From: Paludibacterium denitrificans
Lineage (GTDB): Bacteria; Pseudomonadota; Gammaproteobacteria; Burkholderiales; Chromobacteriaceae
NCBI RefSeq assembly: GCF_009707705.1
Contig: NZ_WLYX01000001.1
Coordinates: 1 to 64,000, forward strand
Reading direction: 5' to 3'
Length of the DNA stretch: 64,000 nt
In this document: positions 9,995-19,447 of the stretch, piece by piece
Position numbering within the stretch: the stretch's first letter is position 1
Layout: the number at the start of each line of letters is the position of its first letter
Notes under the pieces: generated by a model
Databases searched by the model: none
The model's input: only the letters and a program-made list of their open reading frames with translations
Told to the model about the DNA's origin: nothing
Made by a program: the position numbers and the translations under genes

Positions 9995-11980
9995 CTACAC
10001 CTTGAAGACACCCACACTTTCACGCAATTTTTCCGACAGCTCATCCAGATCACTGGCGGCTCGACTATTGCCTTCTGCCGATTGGGTATTCGATTCGGTC
10101 ATCTGGGCGATCTGTTCCACATTGACGGCAATCTGGCGAATTGCCGCATCCTGCTCCATCAGGGACAGTGAAATGCTGCTGACATTGCTGGCCACTGTAC
10201 GTGAGCCTTCATCTATCTTGCGCAACGCTGCTTCGGAGCGTTCGGCCAACTCCAGATTGGATTCAGCACGGGTGTTCGCTTCTTGCATGGCATGCACGGA
10301 ACTCCCGACTCCACTTTGAATGGTCTCAATAAGGTGGCCAATTTCACCGGTCGCTTGTGCGGTACGTTCGGCCAACTTACGCACCTCATCAGCCACCACG
10401 GCAAACCCACGGCCCTGCTCCCCGGCGCGCGCCGCCTCCAATGGCGGCATTGAGTGCCAACAAATTAGTTTGATCGGCAATATCTTTAATCACTTGCACA
10501 ATGCCACCAATTTTTTGTGAACTGTCATCCAGTAACTGCACATTGCTACTGGATTGGCGGATCATTTGCGCGATGTTGTTAGTCTGGGCGATCATTTCAC
10601 GCATCACCTCTAGCGCACGCTCGCTATCCTCACGGGCACGGGCAACTGTTGTGGCAGCCAACTGGGCGCTTGATGAGGTTTCACTGACGCTGACTGATGC
10701 CTGCTCCACGGCTGTGGCCACCGAACTGGCGGCATTAGCCTGCGTAACCGAGCTTTGACTCACCGCTTGACTGGACTCCGCCATGCCATGAGCCGCTCGG
10801 GTAAGCTGCTCGCTGGACTGTCTTACCCCATCAATAACCGTGCGGAACTTCTGCATCAAATGATTGAAGGCACTGGCCGCAGAGGCCACTTCCCTGACAT
10901 CCGAAGAAGGGATGCTGCCGGTAAAATCATTGTTGACGATAGCGGCTTCGGCAAACGCGACCGTCGTACGCAAAGGCTTACTGATACTGCGGGCAACCCA
11001 TAACGACACAACAAACGTGGCGCCAATGGCCAGAGCTCCTAACAACACGAAAGCAAGCAACGTATTCCGGCTATCATCTCGCAGTGCGTTGGCGGACGCG
11101 ATGATATTGTTCGCAACTAATTTTTCTGTTTCATGCAGCGCGTTGATCTTGTCCGTCATGATCTTGAACCAGACGGTTGGGTCAATACCAAACCCTCCTT
11201 CGGCGGATTTCGCCATGAGCACACTACGCATCTGCAAGACATTTTGGGCAGGCTGCCCGGTCAAAACAGCTTCCAGAGAAGCCCGTTCCGCGGTGGCCGC
11301 CACGCCGTTAAAATCAGCCAGATGGGCGTCTTGTTGACCAATCCGGTTCAGCATGGCCTGTAATTGAGCGGGTTCTGCTTTATCAGTGGCAAAGATAACA
11401 GCACCGAGCGCGCGTTCCTGCGCGGCGTTTTCCTTGGCTCTTACAAAACTGATGTAGGCAATCAGCTTGTGCGACAGCGAAGCATCCTTGTTGTACTTCA
11501 CACTGACGCCCATGGCATCCACCAATGCGGCGACGGCAGAACTGTAGATGGCCGTGCTATCCGTTTGCAACACGGAGAAATGATCAACTCGCTGCCGCAA
11601 ACCAGCCAAATCACCCAGTTTGCCATTGACCGTTTGTATCGCACTTGCCAGATCCGGATAGATCTTGGCATCCAGCGTCGCTACATCCGCCTTGAAAGCG
11701 CGTATCTGCTCATCAGATTTGTGACGGGCAGTCGGCAAAAGATCGGCAAACTTCTGGCCGTGGGATTTAAGAAAGTTTAAGCAGTACTGCCTCGCTCCAC
11801 CTGCAGGGCATGCACCAGATTACCAATTTTGACAGACAGGGCAATCAGCTCCCGGGTCTGCCCTGCGGACTGATAGGACTGCCACGCCTGCCACACCTGT
11901 ATCCCGCTTGACAGGGTCAGCACCAGTAGCGGCACCAGAACCAGCAAGGCCAGCCGTTGCATGATGGTTGTATTCTTCAT
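9995..11980 (-). CDS. Methyl-accepting chemotaxis protein with NIT sensor domain
   Basis: A transmembrane chemoreceptor. The ATG at 11980 gives [19 protein letters not shown], the first membrane helix. The periplasmic region carries [12 protein letters not shown] (about residues 55-66), [22 protein letters not shown], and [17 protein letters not shown] before the second helix ([20 protein letters not shown]). This pattern (ERG, KE-AQERA, WF--T-KI--L) is that of the nitrate/nitrite-sensing NIT domain. HAMP and a signalling domain with [12 protein letters not shown] and [18 protein letters not shown] follow. Frame changes occur near 11790 and 10435. Its place beside Mo uptake and denitrification genes supports nitrate or nitrite taxis, which is inferred. 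The signalling region carries two copies of the 10-mer. Confidence 0.85.
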
Positions 11981-12206
11981 TTCCACTTTCCCCTGAAGGC
12001 TGATAAGCCCCAAAAACAACAACGGCATAGTTATACCGTTATTGATAGTCAGGTTCTATTAAATTTCAAGCTAGAAAAGACAGAATTACGGCCATTGGGA
12101 ATATTTGCATTCCTGTGTAGACCGGCCATTACCCAGTGTTTTGCCGACTGGCAACAGATGTCAGCAAGTATTTCTATGTAGTGTTTGAATGATCTGGCTG
12201 CACGAT

Positions 12207-12235
12207 AAAAAAAGAACCGCTCCATCTCGGAGCGG
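12207..12235 (-). terminator. Rho-independent terminator reading leftward
   Basis: CCGCTCC-ATCTC-GGAGCGG is a perfect 7-bp stem. On the minus strand it is followed by TTC and a run of seven T, the classic intrinsic terminator form. No minus-strand protein gene ends to its right, so it implies an unannotated leftward transcript between about 12.24 and 12.55 kb. Confidence 0.65.
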
Positions 12236-12530
12236 CTACACGTAGAACTTTCGAACACAGCCTTGGAGATCTGCGAATGTATGGTCCCACCACCATCAAT
12301 CCGTAACAAGCTGGCCAGTTGACCTAGTTACAGTGAGTCATCCCTAGCCTGCCGGTTCCCTCAAGAGACTGAATTGCCTCAGGCAGCTACCTGTTAACAG
12401 CATCCCTGCCCCTCAAGTCACGCTCCAGTGGCACCCAAGGCAGAAAGAATTATTCAAAAAGCAGACGCCCATGCAGGCACTAGATATTGATTACAAATCA
12501 TAGCAAAGCGGCACATATAGCACCTAAAAA
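12207..12530 (-). ncRNA. Possible small RNA divergent from nrdD
   Basis: The 310-base gap between the leftward terminator and the FNR/DNR box has no coding sequence I believe, but ends in a strong minus-strand intrinsic terminator. The box at 12550-12563 is symmetrical and could drive a leftward RNA as well as nrdD. FNR-dependent small RNAs are known in Neisseria (AniS) and enterobacteria (FnrS), but I see no sequence match to either. The 5' end given is a guess; the 3' end is set by the T-run. Confidence 0.25.
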
Positions 12531-12549
12531 ACCTCGAGTACCAAATAAA

Positions 12550-12563
12550 TTGATTCGCATCAA
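12550..12563. promoter_or_regulatory. FNR/DNR box upstream of nrdD
   Basis: TTGATTCGCATCAA, a perfect TTGAT-N4-ATCAA palindrome. Its centre is 98 bases before the chosen nrdD ATG. It fits anaerobic induction of the class III reductase by an FNR-family activator. Confidence 0.8.
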
Positions 12564-12654
12564 GTACGAGCCGCACGAAACAATCATAAGGTTACGTACA
12601 ACATGTACCGCATAAAACAGACAATAAACACAACATATGGTTAAGAATAACCTC

Positions 12655-14674
12655 ATGAACATCTCATCCAAACCGCTGCCACAACAGATATACAAACGCA
12701 ACGGCTCCCTGCAAGCTTTTACACAAGACAAAATTACATCCGCCATCCTGCGCGCGGGGACGGCAACAGGAGAAGTTACGGCACAGCAGGCCAACGAGTT
12801 GACACGCACCATCCTGACCGAGCTCTGCCAAACCTTCGACAAAACCATCCCGCATGTCGAACAAGTCCGGGGATATGGTCGAAACCGCGCTGTTTGAAGC
12901 GGGCTATCGCAAGACACTGCGAGCATTCATCGTCTACCGCGAACAGCATCACACCCTGCGCGCCGACCGGCACACACTGGTCGACGTCGAATCGTCGATC
13001 AACGAGTACCTCAATCGCCGGGGACTGGCGCATCAACGCCAATGCCAATCAGGGTTATTCGCTTGGCGGACTGATACTGAACGTATCGGGCAAGATGATT
13101 GCCAACTATTGGCTCAGCCATGTCTATCCGCCCGAAATCGGCCGGGGCTCATCGGGATGCAGACTTCCATATTCACGATCTGGACATGCTCTCCGGCTAC
13201 TGCGCGGGCTGGTCCCTGCGCACCCTGCTACACGAAGGCTTCAATGGCGTGTCAGGCAAGGTAGAGTCACAACCGCCGCGCCATCTTTCCAGTGCGATTG
13301 GGCAGATCGTCAACTTTCTCGGCACCATGCAAAACGAATGGTAGGCGCACGGGCGTTCAGTTCATTCGATACCTATATGGCGCCATTCATCCGCAAGGAC
13401 CAGCTCGGCTATGCCGAAGTGCGTCAGGCCATGCAGGAGTTGATCTACAACCTCAACGTACCATCGCGCTGGGGGACTCAGACGCCATTCACCAATCTGA
13501 CTTTCGACTGGGTTTGCCCGGAAGACCTGCGCGAGCAAGTACCCGTGATCGGGGGCGAAGACATGCCGTTCTGCTACGGCGACCTGCAAGTAGAAATGGA
13601 TCTGATCAACCGCGCCTATATCGAGGTAATGATGGCTGGCGACGCAAAGGGGCGCGTGTTCACCTTCCCGATCCCAACCTACAACATCACACCCGACTTC
13701 GACTGGGAGAGCGGCAATGCGGTCAGACTATTCGAAATGACAGCCCGTTACGGGCTACCCTATTTTCAGAATTTCATCAACTCCGAACTCAAGCCGAACA
13801 TGATCCGTTCCATGTGCTCGGAGCTACAGCTCGACTTACGCGAGCTGCTAAAGCGCGGCAATGGCCTGTTTGGCTCGGCAGAACAGACCGGCTCTCTCGG
13901 CGTGGTGACACTCAATTGCGCCCGGCTAGGTTACCGTTTCCGCGGCGACGAAACGGGACTCTTTGCCGAGCTCGATCGCCTGCTGGATTTCGCCCGGGTC
14001 AGCACGGAAATCAAGCGCAAGGTGATCCAGCACCACATGGACAATGGGCTATTCCCCTATACGCGCCGGTATCTCGGGACGTTGCGCAATCACTTCTCCA
14101 CCATCGGCGTGAATGGGATCAACGAGATGATCCGCAATTTCTCTGCCGACGCTTATGACATTACCGACGAGCGAGGCCACGCTTTTTGCCGTCCGTTTGC
14201 TTGACCATGTACGTGCACAAATGCTGCGTTTCCGGGGAGGAAACCGGCCATATGTACAATCTGGAAGCCACCCCGGCTGAGGGTACGACCTACCGCTTTG
14301 CCAAGGAAGACCGCAAGCGTTACCCCGATATTCTGCAGGCTGGCTCCGATGACCAGCCCTACTACACCAACTCGTCACAACTGCCTGTCGGCTACACCGA
14401 AGACCCCTTCGAAGCACTGGAATTGCAGGACGAGCTACAACGCAAATACACCGGCGGCACAGTACTGCATTTGTATATGGAAGAGCCGGTATCGAGCCCC
14501 GGGGCGTGCCGTGAACTGGTCAAACGCGCACTCAGCCGTTTTTCCCTGCCCTACATCACCATCACCCCAACATTTTCAATCTGTCCGAAGCACGGCTATC
14601 TGGCTGGCAAGCATCCATTTTGTCCAAAATGCGATGCCGATCTGCTGGCCAAGAAACACCGTACAACCGCTTAA
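12655..14674 (+). CDS. nrdD: Anaerobic ribonucleoside-triphosphate reductase NrdD, large part (frameshifted)
   Basis: Class III ribonucleotide reductase makes dNTPs from NTPs without oxygen. The N-terminus carries an ATP-cone: QIYKRNGSLQAFTQDKITSA. Later frames give ETALFEAGYRKTLRAFIVYR, HIHDLDMLSGYCAGWSLRTL, RWGTQTPFTNLTFDW and GSLGVVTLNCARLGYRFRGD (active-site region). The C-terminus holds a zinc-binding motif, SICPKHGYLAGKHPFCPKCD, and stops at TAA 14672-14674 with HRTTA. The usual glycyl-radical tail is not on this ORF but on the next one. At least six frame changes occur, mainly at 12870-13200 and 14190-14250; one is an extra G in a GGGG run near 12870. Stitched length is about 670 residues. 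Confidence 0.85.
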
Positions 14675-14691
14675 TTAGCAAGGAGAAAAAC

Positions 14692-14880
14692 ATGTATCAG
14701 CAAACCGTAGCATCCAATCAGGCCGAACCACAGTTGTGTGACGCCGAACGTCAGCCGTGTGAAATCTGGACCCGTGTAATGGGCTATCACCGACCGGTCA
14801 GTTCGTTCAACATCGGGAAACAAGGTGAATTCAACGAGCGCATCAGCTTCAAGGAAGAGCGTGCCAAACTCAGCCACTGA
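14692..14880 (+). CDS. Separate glycyl-radical domain of NrdD (62 aa)
   Basis: A 62-residue ORF with its own strong ribosome binding site, AAGGAG at 14680-14685, six bases before ATG 14692. It contains CEIWTRVMGYHRPVSSFNIG and KQGEFNERISF, which corresponds to the glycyl-radical tail of NrdD (RVCGYLG...FN-GK in E. coli); Gly31 in RVMGY is the expected radical site. The large NrdD ORF ends at a TAA followed in another frame by TAG, so two stops separate the parts. I infer that the radical domain is supplied in trans, much as YfiD supplies one to pyruvate formate-lyase. It overlaps the nrdG start by 20 bases. Given the indels in this window, an artefactual split must be excluded, but the RBS argues against it. 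Confidence 0.75.
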   Translation: MYQQTVASNQAEPQLCDAERQPCEIWTRVMGYHRPVSSFNIGKQGEFNERISFKEERAKLSH

Positions 14881-15583
14881 GGCTAACGCGCTCTGTATCG
14901 GTGGCGTCACGCCGTTCTCTGCCACCGATTACCCGGGTAAGCTCAGCGCAGTTGTCTTTGTGCAAGGCTGCCCGTGGCGCTGCCACTACTGCCATAATCC
15001 TCATTTGCAGCCACGCGCGACTCGCCAACCCGTAGCATGGGCCCGGTTTTTCGACCTGCTGCAACGCCGAAGTGGCTTGATTGACGCGGTGGTATTCAGC
15101 GGCGGAGAGCCGACGCTCGACCCGGCGCTGCCAGCCGCCATGGCAGAGGTACGCCGGATGGGGTTTCTGGTCGGCCTGCACAGTGGCGGCATCTATCCGG
15201 CACGCTTCGCCGAGGCGTTGAAGCTGGCCGATTGGGTGGGTCTTGATATCAAGACCAACTTTGACGATTACGAAACGATCACCGCTGTGGCCGGTAGCGG
15301 AGCGCCTGCCCGCGAGGCGCTGACGATGCTGCTCGACAGCGGCGTCGCCTACGAATGCCGTACAACCTTGCATCCATCACTGCATACCGATGCTCAGGTG
15401 ACAGAGCTAGCCCACAAAATAGCGGCCATGGGCGTCCGGCACTATGCATTGCAATGTTTCCGGATGGAGGGCACCAAGGACCATCAACTTGCGGGTCACT
15501 TGCCTGCGGATTATCCCGATACCGCTCTCATGGCACAGCTACGGCAGCTGTTTGATACGCTGATCGTGCGCAAAGCGGACTGA
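14861..15583 (+). CDS. nrdG: Anaerobic ribonucleotide reductase activating enzyme NrdG (radical SAM)
   Basis: NrdG generates the glycyl radical on NrdD. I chose GTG 14861 (VPNSATEANALCIGG) because AAGGAAG lies just upstream; a second GTG at 14825 is in frame. Residues about 30-45 carry the radical-SAM motif in QGCPWRCHYCHNPHLQ (CxxxCxxC), followed by VVFSGGEPTLDP and GLDIKTNFDDYE. The frame is intact over its whole 240 residues, which is unusual in this window. The N-terminal overlap with the small glycyl-radical ORF suggests translational coupling of activator and substrate domain. Confidence 0.9.
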   Translation: MPNSATEANALCIGGVTPFSATDYPGKLSAVVFVQGCPWRCHYCHNPHLQPRATRQPVAWARFFDLLQRRSGLIDAVVFSGGEPTLDPALPAAMAEVRRMGFLVGLHSGGIYPARFAEALKLADWVGLDIKTNFDDYETITAVAGSGAPAREALTMLLDSGVAYECRTTLHPSLHTDAQVTELAHKIAAMGVRHYALQCFRMEGTKDHQLAGHLPADYPDTALMAQLRQLFDTLIVRKAD

Positions 15584-15801
15584 ACGCTTCTCTCTCAAAC
15601 GTCCTGAGGCACGGCGTCGGCTACTGTCAGCCTATTGCGCAGTACCGACGTCGCTTCACGGCAAAGTGCTGTGCATGGCATTGGGGGGCAAAGTCACTCA
15701 ATTTGAAGAGGGTTGCCGAAAGCACAGAGGCAGTCGAAACGCTCTGCTGCTTGGCCCTTAAAAGTGCTATCTTTCGCGCATCCCTGTTCTCGCTCGCCAA
15801 C

Positions 15802-16533
15802 ATGACTGCCCGTATTACACGCCCTACCGGCATCCCGTTGTGGATGCAGATCGAAACCACTCTGAGCCGGGAAATTCTTTCCCGCAAGCTGACCGGCCGT
15901 CTACCCAACGAGCAGGCGTTAGCCGAGCGTTTCAGTGTCAACCGTCACACCGTGCGTCAGGCCATTCAGAGCCTGCAGCAGAAGGGGCTAATCCGTATAG
16001 AACGTGGGCGCGGCACATTTGTACAGGAAGAGATGATTGCCTATCGGCTGGGCAAGAGCAGTCGCTTCTCACACAGCCTGTCAGACCAGCATTTGGTCAG
16101 TGATGTTGATATCCAGTCCAGCCATTTCGAACCCGCCAGCGAGCCGGTGGCAAACCTGCTGCAGATCGCGCCGGGTAATCCTGTGCTACGTGTGGAATCA
16201 CTGGACCTGGCTGATGGCAAGGTGGTGAGTGTTTGCACGCAATATTTCCCGCTTCCCCGCTTCGATGGCTTCATCGACATCTATCGCGCAAGCCGTAGCA
16301 CCAGCGATGCCTTCAAAAATTTTGGCATTGCCAGTTTCCAGCGTGTATTGAGCCGCATCAGCGCCCGCTTGCCAAACCCGGAAGTTGCCGCTGCACTGCG
16401 GCAAGGTAAGCAACAGCCGGTCCTGTACATCGAAAGCGTGTACGCAGATACCAATGGAGCCCCCATCGAGTACGGCATCACCCGTTTTAGCGGCGATAGC
16501 GTACAGATTGAGGTCTTGCCAGAGGGGCTGTAA
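15802..16533 (+). CDS. phnR: GntR/HutC-family regulator of phosphonate use (PhnR-like)
   Basis: A 243-residue regulator, intact. The ATG at 15802 gives MTARITRPTGIPLWMQIETT. The N-terminal winged helix includes GRLPNEQALAERFSVNRHTV and GLIRIERGRGTFVQ, typical of GntR. The C-terminal UTRA effector domain runs from about residue 95 and ends YGITRFSGDSVQIEVLPEGL. It lies immediately upstream of the aminoethylphosphonate transport and degradation genes, with a multi-repeat palindrome in between, so it is probably the local repressor. The inducer is not visible in the sequence. Confidence 0.85.
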   Translation: MTARITRPTGIPLWMQIETTLSREILSRKLTGRLPNEQALAERFSVNRHTVRQAIQSLQQKGLIRIERGRGTFVQEEMIAYRLGKSSRFSHSLSDQHLVSDVDIQSSHFEPASEPVANLLQIAPGNPVLRVESLDLADGKVVSVCTQYFPLPRFDGFIDIYRASRSTSDAFKNFGIASFQRVLSRISARLPNPEVAAALRQGKQQPVLYIESVYADTNGAPIEYGITRFSGDSVQIEVLPEGL

Positions 16534-16572
16534 GGCAGTTGTCCATCGCCAAGCGGGGATCTTCAAAAAAAT

Positions 16573-16596
16573 CTAGACATCTAGACGTCTAGATGT
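16573..16596. promoter_or_regulatory. Triple CTAGA operator, probable PhnR site
   Basis: CTAGACAT, CTAGACGT and CTAGATGT repeat with an 8-base period. Bases 16577-16596 (ACATCTAGACGTCTAGATGT) form a perfect 20-base palindrome. It lies 70 bases before the binding-protein gene and 40 bases after phnR. A shorter copy of the same core precedes phnW, which links both to one GntR-type regulator. Confidence 0.7.
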
Positions 16597-16665
16597 AAAT
16601 AAGTTGTAACGTTAGCCGGATACAGTGCGCTTGTCCTTACAACCACCCGCAACGAGGCTATCGAC

Positions 16666-17678
16666 ATGCTGCCTATCCGCCCTCTTATCGCGACTGCCCT
16701 GTACACGGCCAGCTTTTACGCCGCCGCTGACACGACCCTTACCGTGTATACCGCTCTGGAAGCCGACCAACTCAAGGCTTATCAGCAGAAGTTTGAGAAG
16801 GAAAATCCAGGGCATCAAACTACGCTGGGTGCGCGACTCCACCGGCGTGATCACGGCCAAGCTGTTGGCCGAAAAATCCCGACCGCAAGCCGACGTGGTA
16901 ATGGGAGTGGCAGCATCCTCGCTACTGGTGCTTGAGAAGAGGGCATGCTGCAGCCTTACGCACCGAAGAACGTAGCAAAGCTTTCCAAGAAGTATGTGGA
17001 CAACAACACTCCGCCGCGTTGGGTGGGCATGGACGTATGGGGTGCTGCCATCTGCTTTAACACTGCGGAAGCAGCCAAGTTGGGGCTGAAAAAACCCGAG
17101 AGCTGGAAAGACCTCTTGAAGCCAGAATACAAGGGGAAGATCGTGATGCCGAACCCGGCCTCCAGTGGCACCGGCTATTTCGACGTAACGGCACGGCTAC
17201 AGCTGTTCGGCGACAAAGCGGGCTGGGCCTACATGGACAAACTGCACCAGAATATTGCCCAGTACACCCACTCCGGTTCGAAACCGTGTAAGCAGGCAGC
17301 CGCTGGCGAGTTCCCCATCGGCATTTCGTTCGAATACCGTGCAGCCAAGCTGAAAGAAAGCGGTGCGCCGATTGATGTGGTGTTCCCGAAAGAAGGCTGG
17401 GCTGGGATCTGGAAGCCACGGCCATCATGAAAGGCACCAAAAATCTGGACGCCGCCCACAAGCTGGCTGACTGGTCTGCCTCGCAATCGGCCAATGAGCT
17501 TTACGAGAAGAACTTCGCCATCGTCGCCATGCACGGCATCGCCAAACCCAACCCTCTCATCCCGGCCAACTACGAACACCGTCTGGTCAAACAAGACCTG
17601 CGTTGGTCCGCGACCAACCGCGAACGTATCCTGACCGAGTGGACTCGCCGCTACGACGCCAAGTCTGAACCGAAGTAA
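16666..17678 (+). CDS. phnS: Aminoethylphosphonate ABC transporter substrate-binding protein (frameshifted)
   Basis: Periplasmic binding protein of the putative 2-aminoethylphosphonate importer, of the Fbp/spermidine-binding type. It starts [20 protein letters not shown], a signal peptide, then [20 protein letters not shown]. Frame changes near 16808, 16937 and 17425 split it. Stitched blocks are [60 protein letters not shown] and a C-terminal [20 protein letters not shown]. Length is about 337 residues, normal. The operon context with phnW, phnX and phnR supports aminoethylphosphonate as substrate. Confidence 0.82.
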
Positions 17679-17753
17679 ACCGTCCGGCCCCTCCGTCTGA
17701 GCGCGGCGGGGCCGCGGCCTCGCAAGCGATGCGCCCCATGGCGGGAAATCATT

Positions 17754-18311
17754 ATGATTCACCCCAAGATTGAATCGCTGGATGAACTGTTTGCCTTGAT
17801 GGTCAACCGTGGTCAGACCCTGTACGGTGGCGAAACCGTCAGCCAGCTCGAACATGCTTTGCAAAGCGCTCTCGCCGCCGAGCGCGACGGCGCCAATGCC
17901 GCCTTGATCACGGCCGCCCTTCTGCATGACATCGGCCATATCGTTTGCCGAACAAAACGATGACGATGTGGCCCGTGGCCTCAATGATTGCCACGAAGCT
18001 TTGGCCGCACAGGTGTTGGCCGGACTATTTGCCGATGATGTACGGCAACCGATCCTGCTGCACGTCGCCGCCAAGCGCTACCTGTGCACCACCCAGCTTA
18101 TTACGACACGCTGTCGGTCACCTCACGCCAGTCACTGGCCTTGCAAGGCGGGCCGATGTCTCTGGCAGAAGCCGAACGCTTCTCTAACCGGGCCTATGCG
18201 ACAGAGGCGTTGGCATTGCGTCGCTACGATGACATGGCCAAAACGCCGGATCTGGTTACGCCACCACTAGAGCACTACCGAGCCATTGCCGCCACCGTGC
18301 TGAAAGCATGA
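17754..18311 (+). CDS. HD-domain phosphonate-degradation protein (PhnZ-related, frameshifted)
   Basis: An HD-superfamily protein of the type found in phosphonate-degradation operons, related to the mixed-valent di-iron enzyme PhnZ. The ORF starts MIHPKIESLDELFALMVNRG and reads GGETVSQLEHALQSA, then ALITAALLHDIGH, the metal-binding HD motif. Frame changes near 17950 and 18085 split it. The rest reads DVARGLNDCHEALAAQVLAG, LHVAAKRYLCTT, PAYYDTLSVTSRQSLALQGG and FSNRAYATEALALRRYDD. PhnZ acts on a hydroxylated aminoethylphosphonate made by the oxygenase PhnY, which is not visible here, so the exact substrate is open. Confidence 0.78.
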
Positions 18312-18350
18312 TCATGGACAGCCCCCACCTTTCTGCAACAAAAGCTGCAA

Positions 18351-19447
18351 TTGGCCGAGCGTTCCCACTCAACGCCGCCTTACCTGCAACTCAGCGGAAT
18401 CAGCAAACGCTTTGGACAGCAAATTGTGCTGGACTCGCTGAACCTTAATGTCAGCAAGGGCGAATTCGTCTGCCTGCTCGGCCCATCCGGTTGCGGTAAA
18501 ACCACTCTATTGCGTCAGATCGCCGGGCTGGACCTGCCGGATGCCGGTTACATCCGCCAACACGACCGCGACATCACCCGCTGCGCCCCGGCAGAACGCG
18601 ATTACGGCATCGTGTTCCAGAGCTACGCCTTGTTTCCTAATCTGAATGTGGCTGACAACATCGCCTACGGGCTGAAAGGCCGTAGCGAAGACAAGCGGCG
18701 ACGGGTCAGCGAACTATTGGCACTGGTCGGACTGGACAGTATTTCCGCCAAATATCCGGCCCAGCTGTCCGGCGGGCAGCAACAACGTGTGGCCTTGGCG
18801 CGCGCGTTGGCCACCTCCCCAAGCTTGCTGTTGCTGGACGAGCCCTTGTCAGCGCTGGACGCCCGTGTGCGCGAGCACTTGCGTCGCGAGATTCGCGCGC
18901 TACAGCAGAAACTGGGCATCACTACCATTATGGTGACGCACGATCAGGAAGAGGCGTTGACCATGGCTGACCGGGTAATCGTGATGAACGGTGGCCGTAT
19001 CGAGCAAAGCGGTTCGCCATTCGAGGTTTACCTTGAGCCTGCCAGCCGGTTTGTCGCCAGCTTTGTCGGCGGGGTAACTGGCTGCCGGTGCAGCTCAATA
19101 ATGGAAATGGCGCGATGTTGGGCGAACACACCCTGACCCTGCCGTGCCCGCACGGACTGCAGGCCGGTGATGAGGCGGAGCTGTTTGTCCGTCCGGAGGA
19201 TATCGAACTGCACCCGCCGGGGGGCCGCCGTTCCCCATGCCTCGTTGGCCGACATTACCAAGCTGGAGCTGCTCGGAGCGGTATACCGCGTTGGTCTGCA
19301 TGTACCCGCACGGGGTTCGGCCAACGTAATGGCTGATCTGAGCCACGCCAAACTGATGCAACTCAACATCCGTCTGCAACAACGTGTGCCGGTGTCACTA
19401 AACCCGGCCGGGTGCGCGTATTCGCCCGGCAAGGGGGCGCGGCATGA
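18351..19447 (+). CDS. phnT: Aminoethylphosphonate ABC transporter ATP-binding protein (frameshifted)
   Basis: ATPase of the phosphonate importer. The open frame begins at a TTG (18351); a true start slightly upstream, near ATG 18314, would need one indel. Residues 10-240 are intact: [20 protein letters not shown] (Walker A), [37 protein letters not shown] (signature), [15 protein letters not shown] (Walker B) and [14 protein letters not shown]. After a frame change near 19076 the C-terminal TOBE-like part continues ([12 protein letters not shown], then [14 protein letters not shown]) to [12 protein letters not shown] and TGA at 19445. Stitched length is about 365 residues, normal for PotA-type ATPases. 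Confidence 0.85.

Noticed and set aside
12487-12501. TTGAT-TACAA-ATCAT as a second FNR box near nrdD
   Set aside because: The spacer is five bases, not four, so the half sites are out of register for an FNR-type dimer. The perfect box at 12550 is sufficient.
12655-14674. Programmed frameshifting as the reason for broken frames in nrdD and other genes
   Set aside because: Breaks are too many, in both directions, and fall at ordinary short G/C runs without slippery-site or structure signals; sequence error explains them better.
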